Counted from the stretch's first letter, positions 1-12,038 are shown. The stretch: 64,000 nucleotides of DNA from Sarcomyxa edulis (GCA_009761415.1 QUOL01000022.1:248001-312000); one strand, 5' to 3'. Numbers and translations: made by a program. The notes: a model not told the origin generated them from the letters alone.

Positions 1-2395
1 CTCTTCATGACAGATAAGACATACTCACCTGGTATACAGATATCACTAAGTAGACGCAGAAAGAGAGCGCCGAGAGCTCCCGCGAGAAGACTATTTTGTG
101 GTTGAGACTTGGTTTGAACGGCCAAAATCCGACGATTCGGATTGCAAGACGACAGGAGGCTTGCCGGAGCGCCTAAATTGCGGAGACGCTTTCAGAAATG
201 TGCGGTCAATGAAATAGGTGAAACGGCTTACCTTACAAAAATGTATGTTGGTCATCGTCCTCGGTGACATCGAAGCCACAGCTGAGAGTGATAAATTCAG
301 GACACTAAATGCGTCATAGGTCTTGAATCTCAACCCATAGAAGAATAGAAGCGACTCGATACATCGTATACTTCAGACGGGTCCGTCAGAACGCACGCCC
401 CGTTTCTGAAACGAACTTCAACGCATTGCTTCCATTCACGCCCTGATTCATTTTCAACATCGGGACATTTACAAGAGCAAGAAGCTTGGATGCACGCACC
501 AGACCTGAGGCCCAACTCACACTAATATTAGCACGGTTCCTATCGATAACTCGAAGGTTTTGACATGAACCTGAATGGACCTTTCTGTCGGTTTTACCCA
601 AGGGACGGTTCGACCCGCTACCGTTAGGATGGTACGCAGTAAGCCAATCATTGTCTAGTCCGATCGAAAAGTGACTTAGAGTGACAATCGAGAACCAGAG
701 AGATACAGTTTCTCGAACAAGAATCTTGTATGCCAGACACTTGGTATCTGAAGGAACCTTCTAGCTTATGGTTTAGTGAGACCCTGAACGAATAAGATGA
801 TAAAGGTATCTGCGCTCACCTCACGATGGGTCCCGGAGGCCTCATGCCGAAACGGCCTTCATTTAGCTTTTCTCTAGCTATTTTCCATCGCGAAAGCATC
901 ATGCATCGAGCTGACGAATTTGACACCTTGATACAGATAAGAAGAACTGCATCTAAGCCAGGTGGCCAGTGTGCCTACCGTAGTAAAAGGCTGCGGAATG
1001 TTCTTTGGTGACAGGGCGGAGCAGAATCGCGCTGCTTCCACGAACTACTAGACCAGACAAAAAAAAGGGCCGTTAGCCTCTGGGACTGGTGTTCATGATG
1101 CTGGGAACCGACTTACAGGAAATGGAAATTACGTGAGTGTTCGAGCTGAGCGTTATCGATACATAGTGAGAATGCAGTTGTAGAAAGTCAGTGAAACGCA
1201 TGAGCCGAGATCTCAGACTGTTCGCAGCGGTGTATAACGAAGATGAGGGCGCATTAAGCTCTCAGGTCTAGCACAGAAAAACTTCGACGAAAACAGCAGG
1301 AGGGCCTGGAAAAATGACAATACCGAGCGACAGTAGAGGGAGCCAGGGAGCCGCGACTTCTTCGTCTGTCATTGAGACACCAAGTGATGAGCGAACATAA
1401 GTAGAGTGAGCGGCGATCGAGAGGAAGACACGCCTTACAACTGCAAAAGACATTCGACGACCAAATTCGTTGGCATGTTTGTCACGAACGGGTAATGCAC
1501 GATATGGGAAATTTTGTGCTCAGTGATGAAACTGCTGCTCTGAACGTCTGAGCAAAGCATTGTCCAAGTGTGCAATGCACAAAATGAAGCATGAACCCCA
1601 TCCAAAATGGACATGTAGCTTCAATGAAACACGAGAGGGATTTGCTCACGGAAAGGAAGAATACCTTAATGAAGGCGGAGCACATAGTAGGGCGTGACCC
1701 AGCACAGAGTGGCCATCAATCTGAACTTCAACTTGTCACTTCAAGTGGAGTCGGTTGGAGACGATGAGAGCCTTGGGATTCGTGGAAGGACTGGTTTGGT
1801 AGTCCCAGCCGGAGACTTGATACCAAGGATTCGAAAGACTTTAGACCATGCAGCTTGAGCTCGACACAAGCGGCATGATAAGACAGCCGCTGCTGGCTGA
1901 CCTTACGCGACACTGCGACAAACATTCAACATATACAACATGAACGAGACACGTACGAGCTGAAACCTGGCCTGAGAGCTCCACGAGAATATCTTGCAAT
2001 TGAGAGACGACGGAGAGAGGTAAACCGCGTCCGACGGCATTCCGTGCCACGTTTCGACCACGTGAGAATTCTACTCATTCGGTCCCGTACCTTCACTTCT
2101 TTTGAACTTTTCTAAGTCATTCTTCGTTCTTTGGTCAGCTCAAGATTTGATGTATAAGCCTCAATTTGCTTACAGAGCCTGATTGTTAATGTTATAGGCA
2201 GGCTTGGTATCCTAAAAGCGTACAGGTTTGACTCTCACATCCGTTATCGTCGTCGAGAGCGGTATCACTGGGTTTCGGCGAATTCACAAACGTAAATGCT
2301 CTACCCTCTTCGAATTCTGTTCCAACATGTGCGGTCAACCAAACGACTCTGCCGTGCTCCGGCTGCCTGAGTCATCTATCTCTTGGACCCTTCAC
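1..2395. other. Gene-poor stretch, no supported gene
   Basis: Both strands carry only short reading frames without a start context, splice pattern or family motif that I recognise. A minus-strand frame near 2050-1850 is open for about 70 codons and could be an exon of an unknown gene, but no continuing exons could be joined to it. I see no tRNA, no terminal inverted repeat and no reverse-transcriptase or transposase motif. Confidence 0.5.
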
Positions 2396-2402
2396 TATAT
2401 AG
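2396..2402 (+). promoter_or_regulatory. Possible TATA box of the MFS gene
   Basis: TATATAG lies 53 nt upstream of the MFS start codon. The position is plausible for a core promoter with a short leader. The motif is short and AT-rich motifs are common, so support is weak. Confidence 0.3.
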
Positions 2403-2454
2403 CACCAAGTCGAAACCTTCGTGTTTCGTCCTTCCCCTTTACCCAGTTTCTTAG

Positions 2455-4514
2455 ATGTTGCCTCCCCCAACTCTCTCCCCCGCAGAAACTCTCGTCAATG
2501 GAAAGCTCCCGGGTAGACCATCGACGGCCCGCAAATACGTCCTACTTTTGATATTTTGTTTAGCACAGTTTCTCGATGCCTTCAATAATTCTTCTCTATT
2601 TTCTGCCATCCCTGCATTGGTTATATCACTCGACATGACCGAGAGCGAATCGACTTGGATAATAAGTGCCTTTCAACTCACCTTCGCTTCATTTCTTCTC
2701 GTGGTACGTTGACTTGTTTCTGAAATATCTTTTCTGAATGAAGCTAATTTTTGTGTTATTATTAGAGCGGAAAAATCAGCGACGTCTATAATCCGAGTGC
2801 GTTCGTGAAAACGTTGGCCCCTTCGCGTTCTTCGTTATTAATACGGACATCTTAGAGCTTGCTTTTATCATCGGTGTCGCGGGTCTGGGCATCATTTCTC
2901 TCGGTGCAGGCTTCGTGCACGATAAGATCACTCTCATAGTCCTTCGAGCACTCTGCGGGATTGGTAAGATTTGTTTGCATGGACGACCAATGCAGCTCTA
3001 ACGAGAGTATCTTAATCTTAGCTGCATCGTTGACCATCCCCTCCGCTCTCACCCTCCTTGTCAACGTATTCACACAGCCCTTAGAACAGGCCCGTGCTCT
3101 AGGCGTGTTCGGTGGTTGTGGTGCAATCGGAAATGGTACGTCTACCACTCTCTACAGGTAGATCATAAATACTGACTCAAGTCTTCTAGTTCTGGGCCTC
3201 ATCATAGGCGCTATATTCGTCGAATTCGCCTCGTGGCATTGGGTATTCTGGTTCGTTGCCATTGTTGCCCTCCCTATCGCCTTGATCTGCATATTCCTGG
3301 TACCTACGCCAAAGAGGATACCGTCTCCGTTGGAAACAAAGGCCTCACGGATCGAGAGTTTGGATCTACCTGGTGTCTCAGTGTTAACAGGTTTGAGAAT
3401 CCTCCAGTCTCGAAGTTTCGCTCTCATGAATCGATCTTTATTGTTTTACGTGTAGTCGCATTGATCCTCTTCATCTTCGCCGTGACGTCTGGTTCCTCGT
3501 CGGGCTGGGGCTCCGCTAGGGTGATTGCGCCACTCATCATCTCCATCGGGCTGATCGGGTGCTTCTTTTACTGGGAAACGCGCCTACCTATCGAGCGAGC
3601 CGCAGTGTACGTGTCCTCTTGTATCGTCAGTGTTCAATTCTATCGCTGACGCACGGTGGTATAAAACAGACCACCCCGAACTTGGTTCTACACGAACTTC
3701 TCCGTTCTATTTGCTGTCGCGCTGCTGCCATATCTGTGGTGGACGACAGTCTTTACGATATTCACGACTCTATGGCAAGACATCTACCACTGGGCTGTCA
3801 TCTCGTCTGCTATACACATGTTCGTCCCTCTGTGTCCTGACACCTGTATTATAATCTAACACTTTTCATAGGATCCCAATCGGTGTATTAGCGTTTGCGA
3901 TGAGCTTCACAGGCCCTCTTTCTCGACGCATCAGCCCGAAATGGATCATTCTGTTTGGACAGGGTATTCTCATCGTCGCCACCATCCTTCTTGCATTCGC
4001 AGATGGACCTGATAAATATTGGCCGTTTGTCTTCCCTGCCTTCATTCTTGGTTCCGCGGGTGCGATGCTGACATACACACATACAAAGTGAGTACACCTC
4101 GTTGTACCGTCGCCATCGAATACTCAGACGATTTGACTATTACATTGCAGCATTGCCATCTTCCAAACTGCACCTGTTGAGATGACGGGCACCGTCGGCG
4201 CCATCTTCAACGGTGCACTTCAACTTGGCTCCGCGGTCGGAATCGCTGCGGTCAGCTCTATCGAAACTAGTGTCGAGGCTACGCATGGAGGTCCTACGGA
4301 GTACCAGGGACGCGCAGCAGCTTTCTGGTTTCTTCTGGGCATCGTATGTGCTGAAGCGTTGGCTATTCTCATCTTTTACAAGGTCATTCCCCCTGCTGCT
4401 ACTTCTGCAGGTGATGTCCGAGCAGGCGAGAAAGATAACTTGGGTGATGAACCCGATGTCAAAGAAAATAATGAGACTAATGATTCCATGAATGTTGATG
4501 TTTCTCAAGTCTAG
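2455..4514 (+). CDS. MFS transporter, DHA2-like drug:H+ antiporter
   Basis: Predicted plasma-membrane exporter of the major facilitator superfamily; the substrate cannot be read from sequence. The first exon (2455-2703) gives a short polar N-terminus, then a membrane helix with LDAFNNSSLFSAIPAL. The next exons encode SGKISDVYNP, LGIISLGAGFVHD and RALCGIG, then the glycine-rich helix LGVFGGCGAIGN that is typical of DHA2 proteins. Later exons give TSGSSSGWGS, PPRTWFYTNFS and ALQLGSAVGIAAVSS, and an acidic, Asn/Asp-rich cytoplasmic tail ending at the stop. At least seven short introns are needed, all with GT/AG ends, and the joined frame stays open. Length and helix number fit a 12-14 TM transporter. 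A degraded copy of its second and third exon region lies about 430 bp downstream. Related fungal genes are often annotated as aminotriazole-resistance or general-substrate transporters; that assignment is family-level only. Confidence 0.85.
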
Positions 4515-4937
4515 TTATACTTACGGTTCAGTTTCTCATATTCTATCTTGGGTCGTATCGTTTCTTGTTGTATTTAGATTACTTTAGAGTCAGTATCTCG
4601 TAGTATTAGATAGTAGCTAGTAGACAGTTATAGAAGGTGATATATAGTTCGAAGATACCTTGAACTGTGCGAACGGCTCACGCGCTCACGTACTTACTAC
4701 GCGCTTGATCGATCGGCCTTGCAAGCTACACTGTCAAAAATCCATGTAGACGAAACCACACCTCGGTGCGTCACATATCGAAACTGATTCATATGCCCTT
4801 CTTTCAATTTGACAATGCTGTCTTTCCGTTCTCCCTAAAGTTTACAAATTATGCCCGCCCTCATAGTCGATAATCGATCAGCTCTCGAACGTATCGTTCA
4901 GCTATCGGTTCTCATCCGACTCCTGCAAGACTGGGAA

Positions 4938-5254
4938 TAGTATTGCAGTCCAATATTCCGAGCCGTCTCGTCATTGTCTTCCCTGAGAGGGAGAAACGTC
5001 GAGCCATCCACGTCCATCGCCATTGATGCGAACGACGTAAAGCTTGCTTATATCGGTGTCACGAGTCTGGGCATTTTTGTGCTCGACGCAGGCTTCATGC
5101 ACGACGAGCACTCTGTGATGATGGTGAGACTCATTTACATCCTGGGTAGAGAAAGGCGCACTAATCCGCCTCGTTTTTCTCGATTCGAGCAGCATCTTTG
5201 AGCATCCCGTCCGCTTTCGAACCTCCCCGTCGACGTATAACAGCCTTTGAGTAG
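4938..5254 (+). pseudogene. Decayed MFS transporter fragment
   Basis: Nucleotide and codon-level similarity to the upstream MFS gene is evident. The frame LAYIGVTSLGIFVLDAGFMHD matches the transporter's LAFIIGVAGLGIISLGAGFVHD, and the following piece around 5191-5254 (AGCATCTTTGAGCATCCCGT) matches the exon coding ASLTIPSALTLLVNVFTQPLE. The middle is shifted, stop codons interrupt all frames, and nothing before or after is preserved. The piece before the match reads SRLVIVFP, close to the consensus of this family but lying in what is an intron in the neighbouring intact gene. The fragment may therefore come from a more ancestral copy. No function expected. Confidence 0.75.
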
Positions 5255-5414
5255 ATCTAACTCACAAGCACCACATCAACACCCTACGGGAATGCCCTCA
5301 GGGAACGAGATCGGACGTCAGAAGACTTGAGTCGTAGAAGTCCTTCAGTCGGCTAGATGTAAGAAGCTGGATGCAAAGCTCCTATCATCCATAAAACATC
5401 GACACCTTGATACT

Positions 5415-5590
5415 CCGAGACTCGGCCCCGGTATCGTAACGAAGAACTCGACGGCGCCACCTCGTGTCGTTTTGGAGGAGGTCTATTTTCTGCGTCCAAT
5501 GATCCAGCTTCGTGTGGGCCAGAGGCTTCTCTGTCCCTTGTCCTGTATAGATCATCAATCCTCCGAATAAGACGAGTCGCACGCAGGTAG
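5415..5590 (-). repeat. Arm of inverted segmental duplication, coding-like relic
   Basis: Read on the minus strand, this stretch is clearly similar to 30265-30420 on the plus strand. Both read a frame with RLIR, then LYRTR, PHEA, SLDAENR, PPKRHE and APS. The copies differ by a 6-nt indel that keeps the frame, and many differences fall at third codon positions. It is probably the end of an unidentified gene that was duplicated with the neighbouring nitrilase. The frame is closed upstream by a stop in this copy, so an intact gene cannot be shown. Confidence 0.6.
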
Positions 5591-7099
5591 ACAGGAGATC
5601 ACCTGAATACTCATCTTTCCTTTGGGCCCTCATCCACACACGAAAGTCGCTGGTGTGGTAGAGAATATGATCTAGGGGAGGAAGTAATACGGTCGCCTGA
5701 AGCTGAATGTGGTCCGAGTGATAGAGTACCTAGAAAACCGAATAGTCAGCAATATAGGACTTTTAATGAAACCAAACCTCTTCGATCCACAAGCGAGTGG
5801 AGCTAGAGAGTCTGTCTGGAGTTTAGGAAAGGCAGTCGAGATGTCGGTGTCGAGACGCGATGCGTGTGCCTGTTCTCGATCAGAGTTCCCAAAAAGGGAA
5901 ATTCCGCGTCGGCTGTGGTTGGAATGAATGCGAATCAGGAATTGGGGAGATATGAGACTAGGATAATATGGGGGAAGGCCCTTCGATGCTGTTGTCGACC
6001 AACGAGCGAGCTTTTGTCGTGGTGGGAAGAGAGAAGAAGGCGCAAAGCTTGATTCTCGTGGCTGTGTAGCCAAGCTTGTAAGTCCGCGGAGAGTGGATTT
6101 ATGCGGTTCCTACAACCGTAGATAGTTAGCGTATCGACGAAGGGGTATAGTGCTCAATGTATGCTAGTTGTGGCGCGTTTCGTGGCTCTGAATGTTGTTG
6201 CTCGGGGATGTGGCTCAAGACTTCTGAAGTCAACTGTGAAATCCAGGATAAAGGAGATGATTTTTTCGAAAGGCCCTATCGAGCCTATGAGTCCGAGCAG
6301 ATAGGAGTAAGGGATATTGCCCGCGTGCTCTCGCGTCAACAGGGCCCAGAAACGATGAAACAAAAAGGAAATTCGAAATTATAAGAAAAATGGTGAGATA
6401 TTGGGATTTTAATATTTCGTGATGATATCAAGGGTAGATTGAGTGGTGGAGCGTTTTCAGTAGGTGATAGTGTATCATATAACGTTTGAATCGATGCCGC
6501 AGAACGGTGAGTTCACCGAGAATCCACCAGGAAGAGGGAGTCAGTGACGAGGAAACACAACCCAAAACTGGTGCACGAATCACTGCCCCCGTCAGTGCGG
6601 CGACTCAGTAGGGTGTGGACTGGGCTCTCCTAGGTCTCATCTCGGCTGCGTCGTTCGTCGTTGGCACGTTTGAAGGGAGAATCGAGTGGATGAAGGTAAA
6701 ATAGTATGAAAAAGTCTGGAACATGACGAATTTAGTAAAAGTAAATGAGCAGAAAGCGTACTAGATCCTTGTATAACCCAGAACCATGCCCAAAGGCTCC
6801 ATATAGCGTATCGTGTATGATGAACGAGGCGAGAGTGTGTGTCGACGGATGGTGGGGGTAAATGGTCAAGACCGCGGCGGACTTTGTCGGTGTTTGGCTA
6901 CGGCTTCTGGACTGTATGGGGACTTGGGCATTTCGCCGAGTTCGAGCTCTGTGGTGTTAGACCACATGATTTTGAATTTCTGTGGTAAAATGAAAATAAG
7001 GCATTAAATCCGTAAGATTTAGATCAAGCGCGAATTCTTCTCATGTGGAGGGATCGACGAGTAGGCCGTCTTTCCCTTCCACACTGGAAGATCAAAATT
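5591..7099. other. Intergenic, no supported gene
   Basis: This stretch separates the duplicated relic from the nitrilase start. In the other copy of the duplication the same two elements lie only about 75 bp apart, so about 1.4 kb was inserted here or deleted there. A minus-strand frame from 6073 to 5672 (133 codons) is open but has no recognisable domain. Confidence 0.4.
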
Positions 7100-8511
7100 A
7101 TGCCGATAACTTTCACGCCATCCAATGCCGATACGACCGTGTTCAAGGTCGCGGCGGTGCAGGCTGAACCGTGAGTCATTCTCCGAACAAACTTATGCTG
7201 CTCTTATCTAATACTTGCTCACATTTTGCAGAGTTTGGCTTGACCTTGAAGGTAGTGTCCAAAAGACCATCTCGATCATCAACGAGGCCGCCTCCGAAGG
7301 CGCAAAAATCATCGGATTTCCCGAGGTATTCATCCCCGGTAAGCTATTGTAGCTCAAATACTTGATCCATTTTGCAACGCCCTGATAATCGTATTTGCTG
7401 TACAGGATATCCTTGGACTCCTTGGGCAAATGACTTTGTCACGGCTCAACCTGTCTTGAAGGCTTTCCAAGCTAATTCCCTTCCTCTGCTCTCCCCTGAG
7501 ATGCGTCGTATTTGCGAAGCTGCGCATAAAGCAGGGGCCATCGTCGTCCTGGGATTTTCAGAGCGCGATGGGGGTTCATTGTATATAGCACAAGTGACCA
7601 TTAGCGCGGAGGGACGCATTATCAATCACCGCCAGAAAATCAAGGTTGGCCTCAATATCCTGTGCATTCGACAGAACTTTCACGGATACTCTACAGCCGA
7701 CTCAATACGAGAAGACAATATTTGGGGATGGATCTGGTATGTAGTTCAATGCCGTATTAGTCTTGTCGATACTCACATTGCAAGTGTAGCTCAATCCATC
7801 CACAATGTCGTTAAAACACCGTACGGTAGACTCGGTAGTCTCAATTGCTGGGAGCATATCCAGGCATGTCGTCTTCGCCCCAATCTATTCTCACTGTCTT
7901 ATCTCACCTACTCCAGCCTGCACTCAAAGTCCACTTCTACTCACAAAACCCTCAGATCTTCGTCGGCGGATGGTGCCCCATGTTCCCTCCAGGTTACGGC
8001 GGCTCTCCCTACATCATAAGTGAAGAGGCCTCAGCACGTATGACCCAGCTTGTCGCTATGGAAGGCGCCTGTTTCGGGATCACTGCTTGTCAAATTGTTA
8101 GTCTTGAGGGTGCGAAGAAGATGCTGATAGATAAGTTTCCGTGGTTCAAGTTCCCTGGTGGCGGGTTCTCGCAAGTGGGTACCATCCACATGCGCGCTAT
8201 GTATTTTTTGTGGACCGTTCTGTTCGTAGATCTATGCGCCTGACGGATCTACCCTCGCAAAAGCTGAGCCGGACGTCGAGACTATCTTGTACGCGGATAT
8301 CTCCCTCGACAAGATCGACGAGGTCAAACTCGTCGCTGATACCATGGGGAACTAGTGAGTTGCGGCCTTGACAAATAGCTTGTCTTTCCCGCTGACTATC
8401 GTCTCCCACAGTTCTCGTCACGATCTCCTCCACATCGTCGCCAACGGCAAGAATTGGGTTCCGGTCGTGTATCAAGTCGACCCTAGCACGTCCGTCTCTC
8501 CTCCGATTTAG
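7100..8511 (+). CDS. Nitrilase / carbon-nitrogen hydrolase, copy 1
   Basis: Hydrolyses a carbon-nitrogen bond; family members in fungi act on nitriles or cyanide. The protein starts [21 protein letters not shown]. The catalytic Glu-Lys-Cys triad is visible: Glu in FPEVFIPG, Lys in HRQKIKPT and Cys in GSLNCWEH. The full frame, ending SVSPPI, needs about seven introns. One of them, 7864-7916, begins with GC rather than GT, and the same intron in copy 2 also starts with GC. The region around [10 protein letters not shown] differs from copy 2 ([10 protein letters not shown]). The last 246 bp (8260-8505), including the final intron, are almost identical to copy 2, unlike upstream introns. It is tail to tail with the ataxin-3 gene, 235 bp away. 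The exact substrate is unknown. Confidence 0.88.
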
Positions 8512-8746
8512 GTCAACGATTGCAGACAAGTGGTGTTTTCAAAAAGAACTTTCTCAGACACTTGTTTTGTACTCGATTACTGAACAGTGAATGCATGTTG
8601 AAATATACCAGCAATCAATGAAATGTCTTACAGCCCTTCGTATTACAGCTTTGATTGTGTATGTAAGTAGATAGCCTCAAATTGCACAGATTGTACTTCA
8701 GTTATCAATTGAATCATATTATAAGTTAATTGAGTGATACAAGTTC

Positions 8747-10574
8747 TTAACTGCCAAATCGCGCCAACCGCCGTCTTCTAAGCTCATCTACGCTGACCGT
8801 CTCAACAGGTTCAACAGGGTCTGAAGAAGGAATAGTACCTCTATCCCACTCGTCATCTCCTTCTGTTGTTGTGTCTGCCCCCTCGGTGGAAGACAAAGCA
8901 ACAGAAGGAGATGGTCGAGGACGTGGTTTATCTTCTAACGTCGGAGGCACCCAGCCTTCCGGTACATGCTCCAGTGATGCTTTCAATGCCGCTTGTAGTT
9001 CTGCATCGTCGTCGTCATACACTATGTGATTTGTCGTTGCGCCCGAACGCGAAGTGTATGGATTCGGTACGAGCGCTGGCGACGGTGCTGTACTGATATC
9101 CTCGTCGTCCATGTCAACATCAGCTTCAGGGCCCTCATCCGCATCCACATACTCTACATCGTCGTCGTCGTCGTCTCCCCTATGTAGACGAGCCATCGCT
9201 TCGCTCTCAGCAATCGCCCTCCTCATCATTTCCGCCTCATCATCCTCCTCCGGTATCTGTCTCCGTCGTATGCCCTCCATATTCATCTGGGCTATCAACT
9301 CTCTCTGCGCGTACTCTTGTTCCTCCCTCATCCGCTGCAGCATCAGCCTATTTCTCTCCCTACTCGCAGCCACCGGGTCTAAATCTTGAGCTGACGCAGC
9401 ATCAGTGAAGGTGCGTGGTGTATGTGTTCCAGCCCCAGGAGATGAGAGAGAACGGGACGGTTCGTGAGCGAAGATAGGTGGAGGGAATGAATCGTCCGAG
9501 GCGCCACCCATGAGCGAAGCCTGCAGTGCAGCTTGGAGTTCGAGGTCCTCGTCTTCGAGTCCTTCGGGTCTAGATGCGGATAACGAGGACGATGCAGGTG
9601 TACCGTATGAGACAGAGAACGACCGTGGGTTTATGCGGGAAGATGAGGTTGGTTCGGGGAGAGTGGAGGCGACGGTGTCTGCGTCAGTCTTCGGGAGCGC
9701 GAGTGGTGCAGAGGGGTCGCTCTGAGTTACGGCGAAGACAGAGTAGCCTGGAAATAATATTCAATATGATTCTGTGCTACTCTGAAGAGGAAGTACAAAT
9801 GCGAACCGTCATTTTCCGCTTGCTGTAACACCATCCCAAGATAAAGTCTACTGACCCACTCCGGTCGTTCGAGAAACGAGTTGAGGTTATACCAATGCGA
9901 GTGTCCACCCGGATTCGCGATATCTTCGGGGTCTTCAGGACGAGGAGTCGCTCCAAATCGTCGGAGTGTGAACCAGTGTTGTTGATAATTGAGTATGAAG
10001 GCGAGTTGCGTGTGCGGGTGGGCTTGATACGGTCGCATTGCCTCGCTTCGCCATCTCATGAGACTGGGGATCTTTGTTTCAGCAGAGCTTGTCCATCGTT
10101 GATCAGTAAAGACGAGGAACGCACTTTAGTCCCCAGACTTTCACCGCATCGTCTAGTACTTGCACGGAAAAGAATCCTGGCAAAAGTTCAGTTCACCATA
10201 TATCAAGCACGATTTCAAGATGAACTTCACACCTGTATCATCCATATTCGTACTCGTGGTACCAGCATTATCATCATCGTAGCTCGACTCCAACTCGTCC
10301 AAGTTTCGCGCGATATCCGATAGATCTGCAGCCGTGAACTACATGTTTTCGTTTTCGTTCATCGAGGACCACATAGAAGCTGAGTAGGGCTTACATAGTT
10401 CCCTTCTACAATCGCATGGAAGGACAAACGCACGATCAGTCCGATTGCGGGGAAGTACCGTGTAGTGGCATACATACGTAGTAAGGAATTTAGAGCGTGC
10501 TGGGCACATAGCATCGATCCGTCTTGCTGCTTTTCATGGTAGATTAGGGATTCTAGATGCTCGAGGCCTGCCAT
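8747..10574 (-). CDS. Ataxin-3-like Josephin deubiquitinase with UIMs
   Basis: A ubiquitin-specific cysteine protease of the Josephin family. Exon 1 (from 10574) encodes LIYHEKQ and the catalytic Cys in GSMLCAQHALNSLL. A tiny 11-nt exon (10395-10405) joins it to FTAADLSDIARNLDELE. Further exons give MDDTGFFSVQVLDDAVKVWG, the catalytic His in QQHWFTLRR and the Asn in HWYNLNSFLERP. After GYSVFAV comes a long acidic, low-complexity tail with three ubiquitin-interacting motifs: LELQAALQASL, EMMRRAIAESEAM and AELQAALKASLEH. The protein ends RRRRLARFGS. The layout Josephin-UIM-UIM-UIM matches ataxin-3 without a polyglutamine tract. A broken copy of the Josephin exons lies at 28059-28625 beside the second nitrilase. 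Confidence 0.9.
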
Positions 10575-11873
10575 GGTTGAGCGAGTTAGTTGGTGAAGGT
10601 GAAGGTGAAGAGCAAGATTGAAAGGAGTACGCGTCGCGGCATTTGCAATTATGAGGAACGGTCGGAAATCGAGTCAAAAGTTCAAACTGTCATCTCAGTC
10701 TCGCAAAGGATAGCATCGCTATAGGCTCTTATCGTACACGAGTCTAGGGATGGTATCAATCGAATCACTACAACGATACATCCCTCAACGAAAACAAAAC
10801 GAGGGGAAAATGTAACAGACGCCAGGGAGGAAAGCTTCGCCACTAGACAACGTTGCGTCGTATACGTATCGATACCCAACAATCAGATCAGATGTATGTT
10901 CTCAGAATCCAACCTGACCGTTGTACCACCAATGTGACCAGCCCAGTGGATCATTCAGCACTATCCAACGTCTAATTAGCACACAGTATCCCGAAGTCGG
11001 CCAAGAGTTCCAAAGAGCAATGCCTTTGACATGTGCACACATCCAGCCACGATGCTTCACCAGGCCTACACATTTCCTCGTCCTTTCTCCAGTCAGGACA
11101 CGACCACTTGAAGACTGAAGGCCTGAAGGTTTTGAGAGTTCTCGCGACATCGAGTCCCCCGGTCGAAGAACCACTGACATATCTTGCTCTCTCAAGCTGA
11201 TGCGGCTACTCCTCTCCTCATTCCAGGCTAAATTCCAGATGCTTCTGAAACTATACTCCCACCACCGAACATCCTCTTGATTTCATTCATGCACTTGTCA
11301 TACTCTCTATATCTGTCGAACCGATCGTACTACGTCTACTGCCTCGCTGTGCTCCGGAATGTCGATATCCAACCGTGTACGACTTCGAGATGTATAGTGA
11401 TTACTACCAGATTACTACACTGGCTCAGCGCTCAACCTTCGGCATGTGTTTCTCTCAACCCTTGCGTCCCACCGATATCGCAGAGGCGCAAGAGGAACCT
11501 GCCCCATTTTCCGGAGCTTCTGCCAGTAACGCTTATATAGGCTTGCATATCTATCGGGACGCTCAAAGCTCTTCCACAACTTATGATCATCATCGCGACT
11601 CGCCACTATTGGAATCCGAAGCCTTACACTGATACCTTCAGAAGTCAGCCTTTTGCAACATTATATCCACCGCGGATCAGTGAACACATTTTCCAACCAA
11701 TACGCCGCTCACTCGTCTATCAGGTCGAATCCTATCGCCTACATATCGAGCTGCCATCATACTACACGTTCCCTTTCCTTCATGTGTTTATCTCGACGGC
11801 GAAGATCATACCGGTCGGCCTTTTTCCAATGGGGATCCCGAAAGTCTCATGAACGCCTTTCATACAACTACAA
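10575..11873. other. Intergenic, no supported gene
   Basis: Short frames occur on both strands, including a plus-strand one at 11375-11632 and a minus-strand one at 11606-11415, but none shows a family motif. No RNA gene or repeat was recognised. Confidence 0.4.
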
Positions 11874-12038
11874 ATGGCTACTCGGAAGACCGTTGGCGTC
11901 TTTTGGAGGACTAGCATGCTGGCCGTAATTGCCGTGGCGTTCACTGTCGCCATTCCCCCCTCGACCGATCAAGGCCGTCGGAATGTGATTTTCCACGGAA
12001 CGGCGAATCATACTTTCGCAGAGGTCGCCTCGAGCTGA
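11874..12038 (+). CDS. Possible small secreted protein (54 aa)
   Basis: An ATG opens a 54-codon frame with a basic start (MATRKTVGVFWR), then a hydrophobic stretch (MLAVIAVAFTVAI) and a polar remainder, the shape of a signal peptide or a single membrane segment. There is no homolog I recognise, no clear promoter, and the frame is short, so it may be chance. Confidence 0.2.
   Translation: MATRKTVGVFWRTSMLAVIAVAFTVAIPPSTDQGRRNVIFHGTANHTFAEVASS

Noticed and set aside
9054..9389. 111-codon Ser-rich plus-strand frame
   Set aside because: Antisense to the acidic UIM tail of the Josephin gene; Ser runs are the complement of Asp/Glu repeats.
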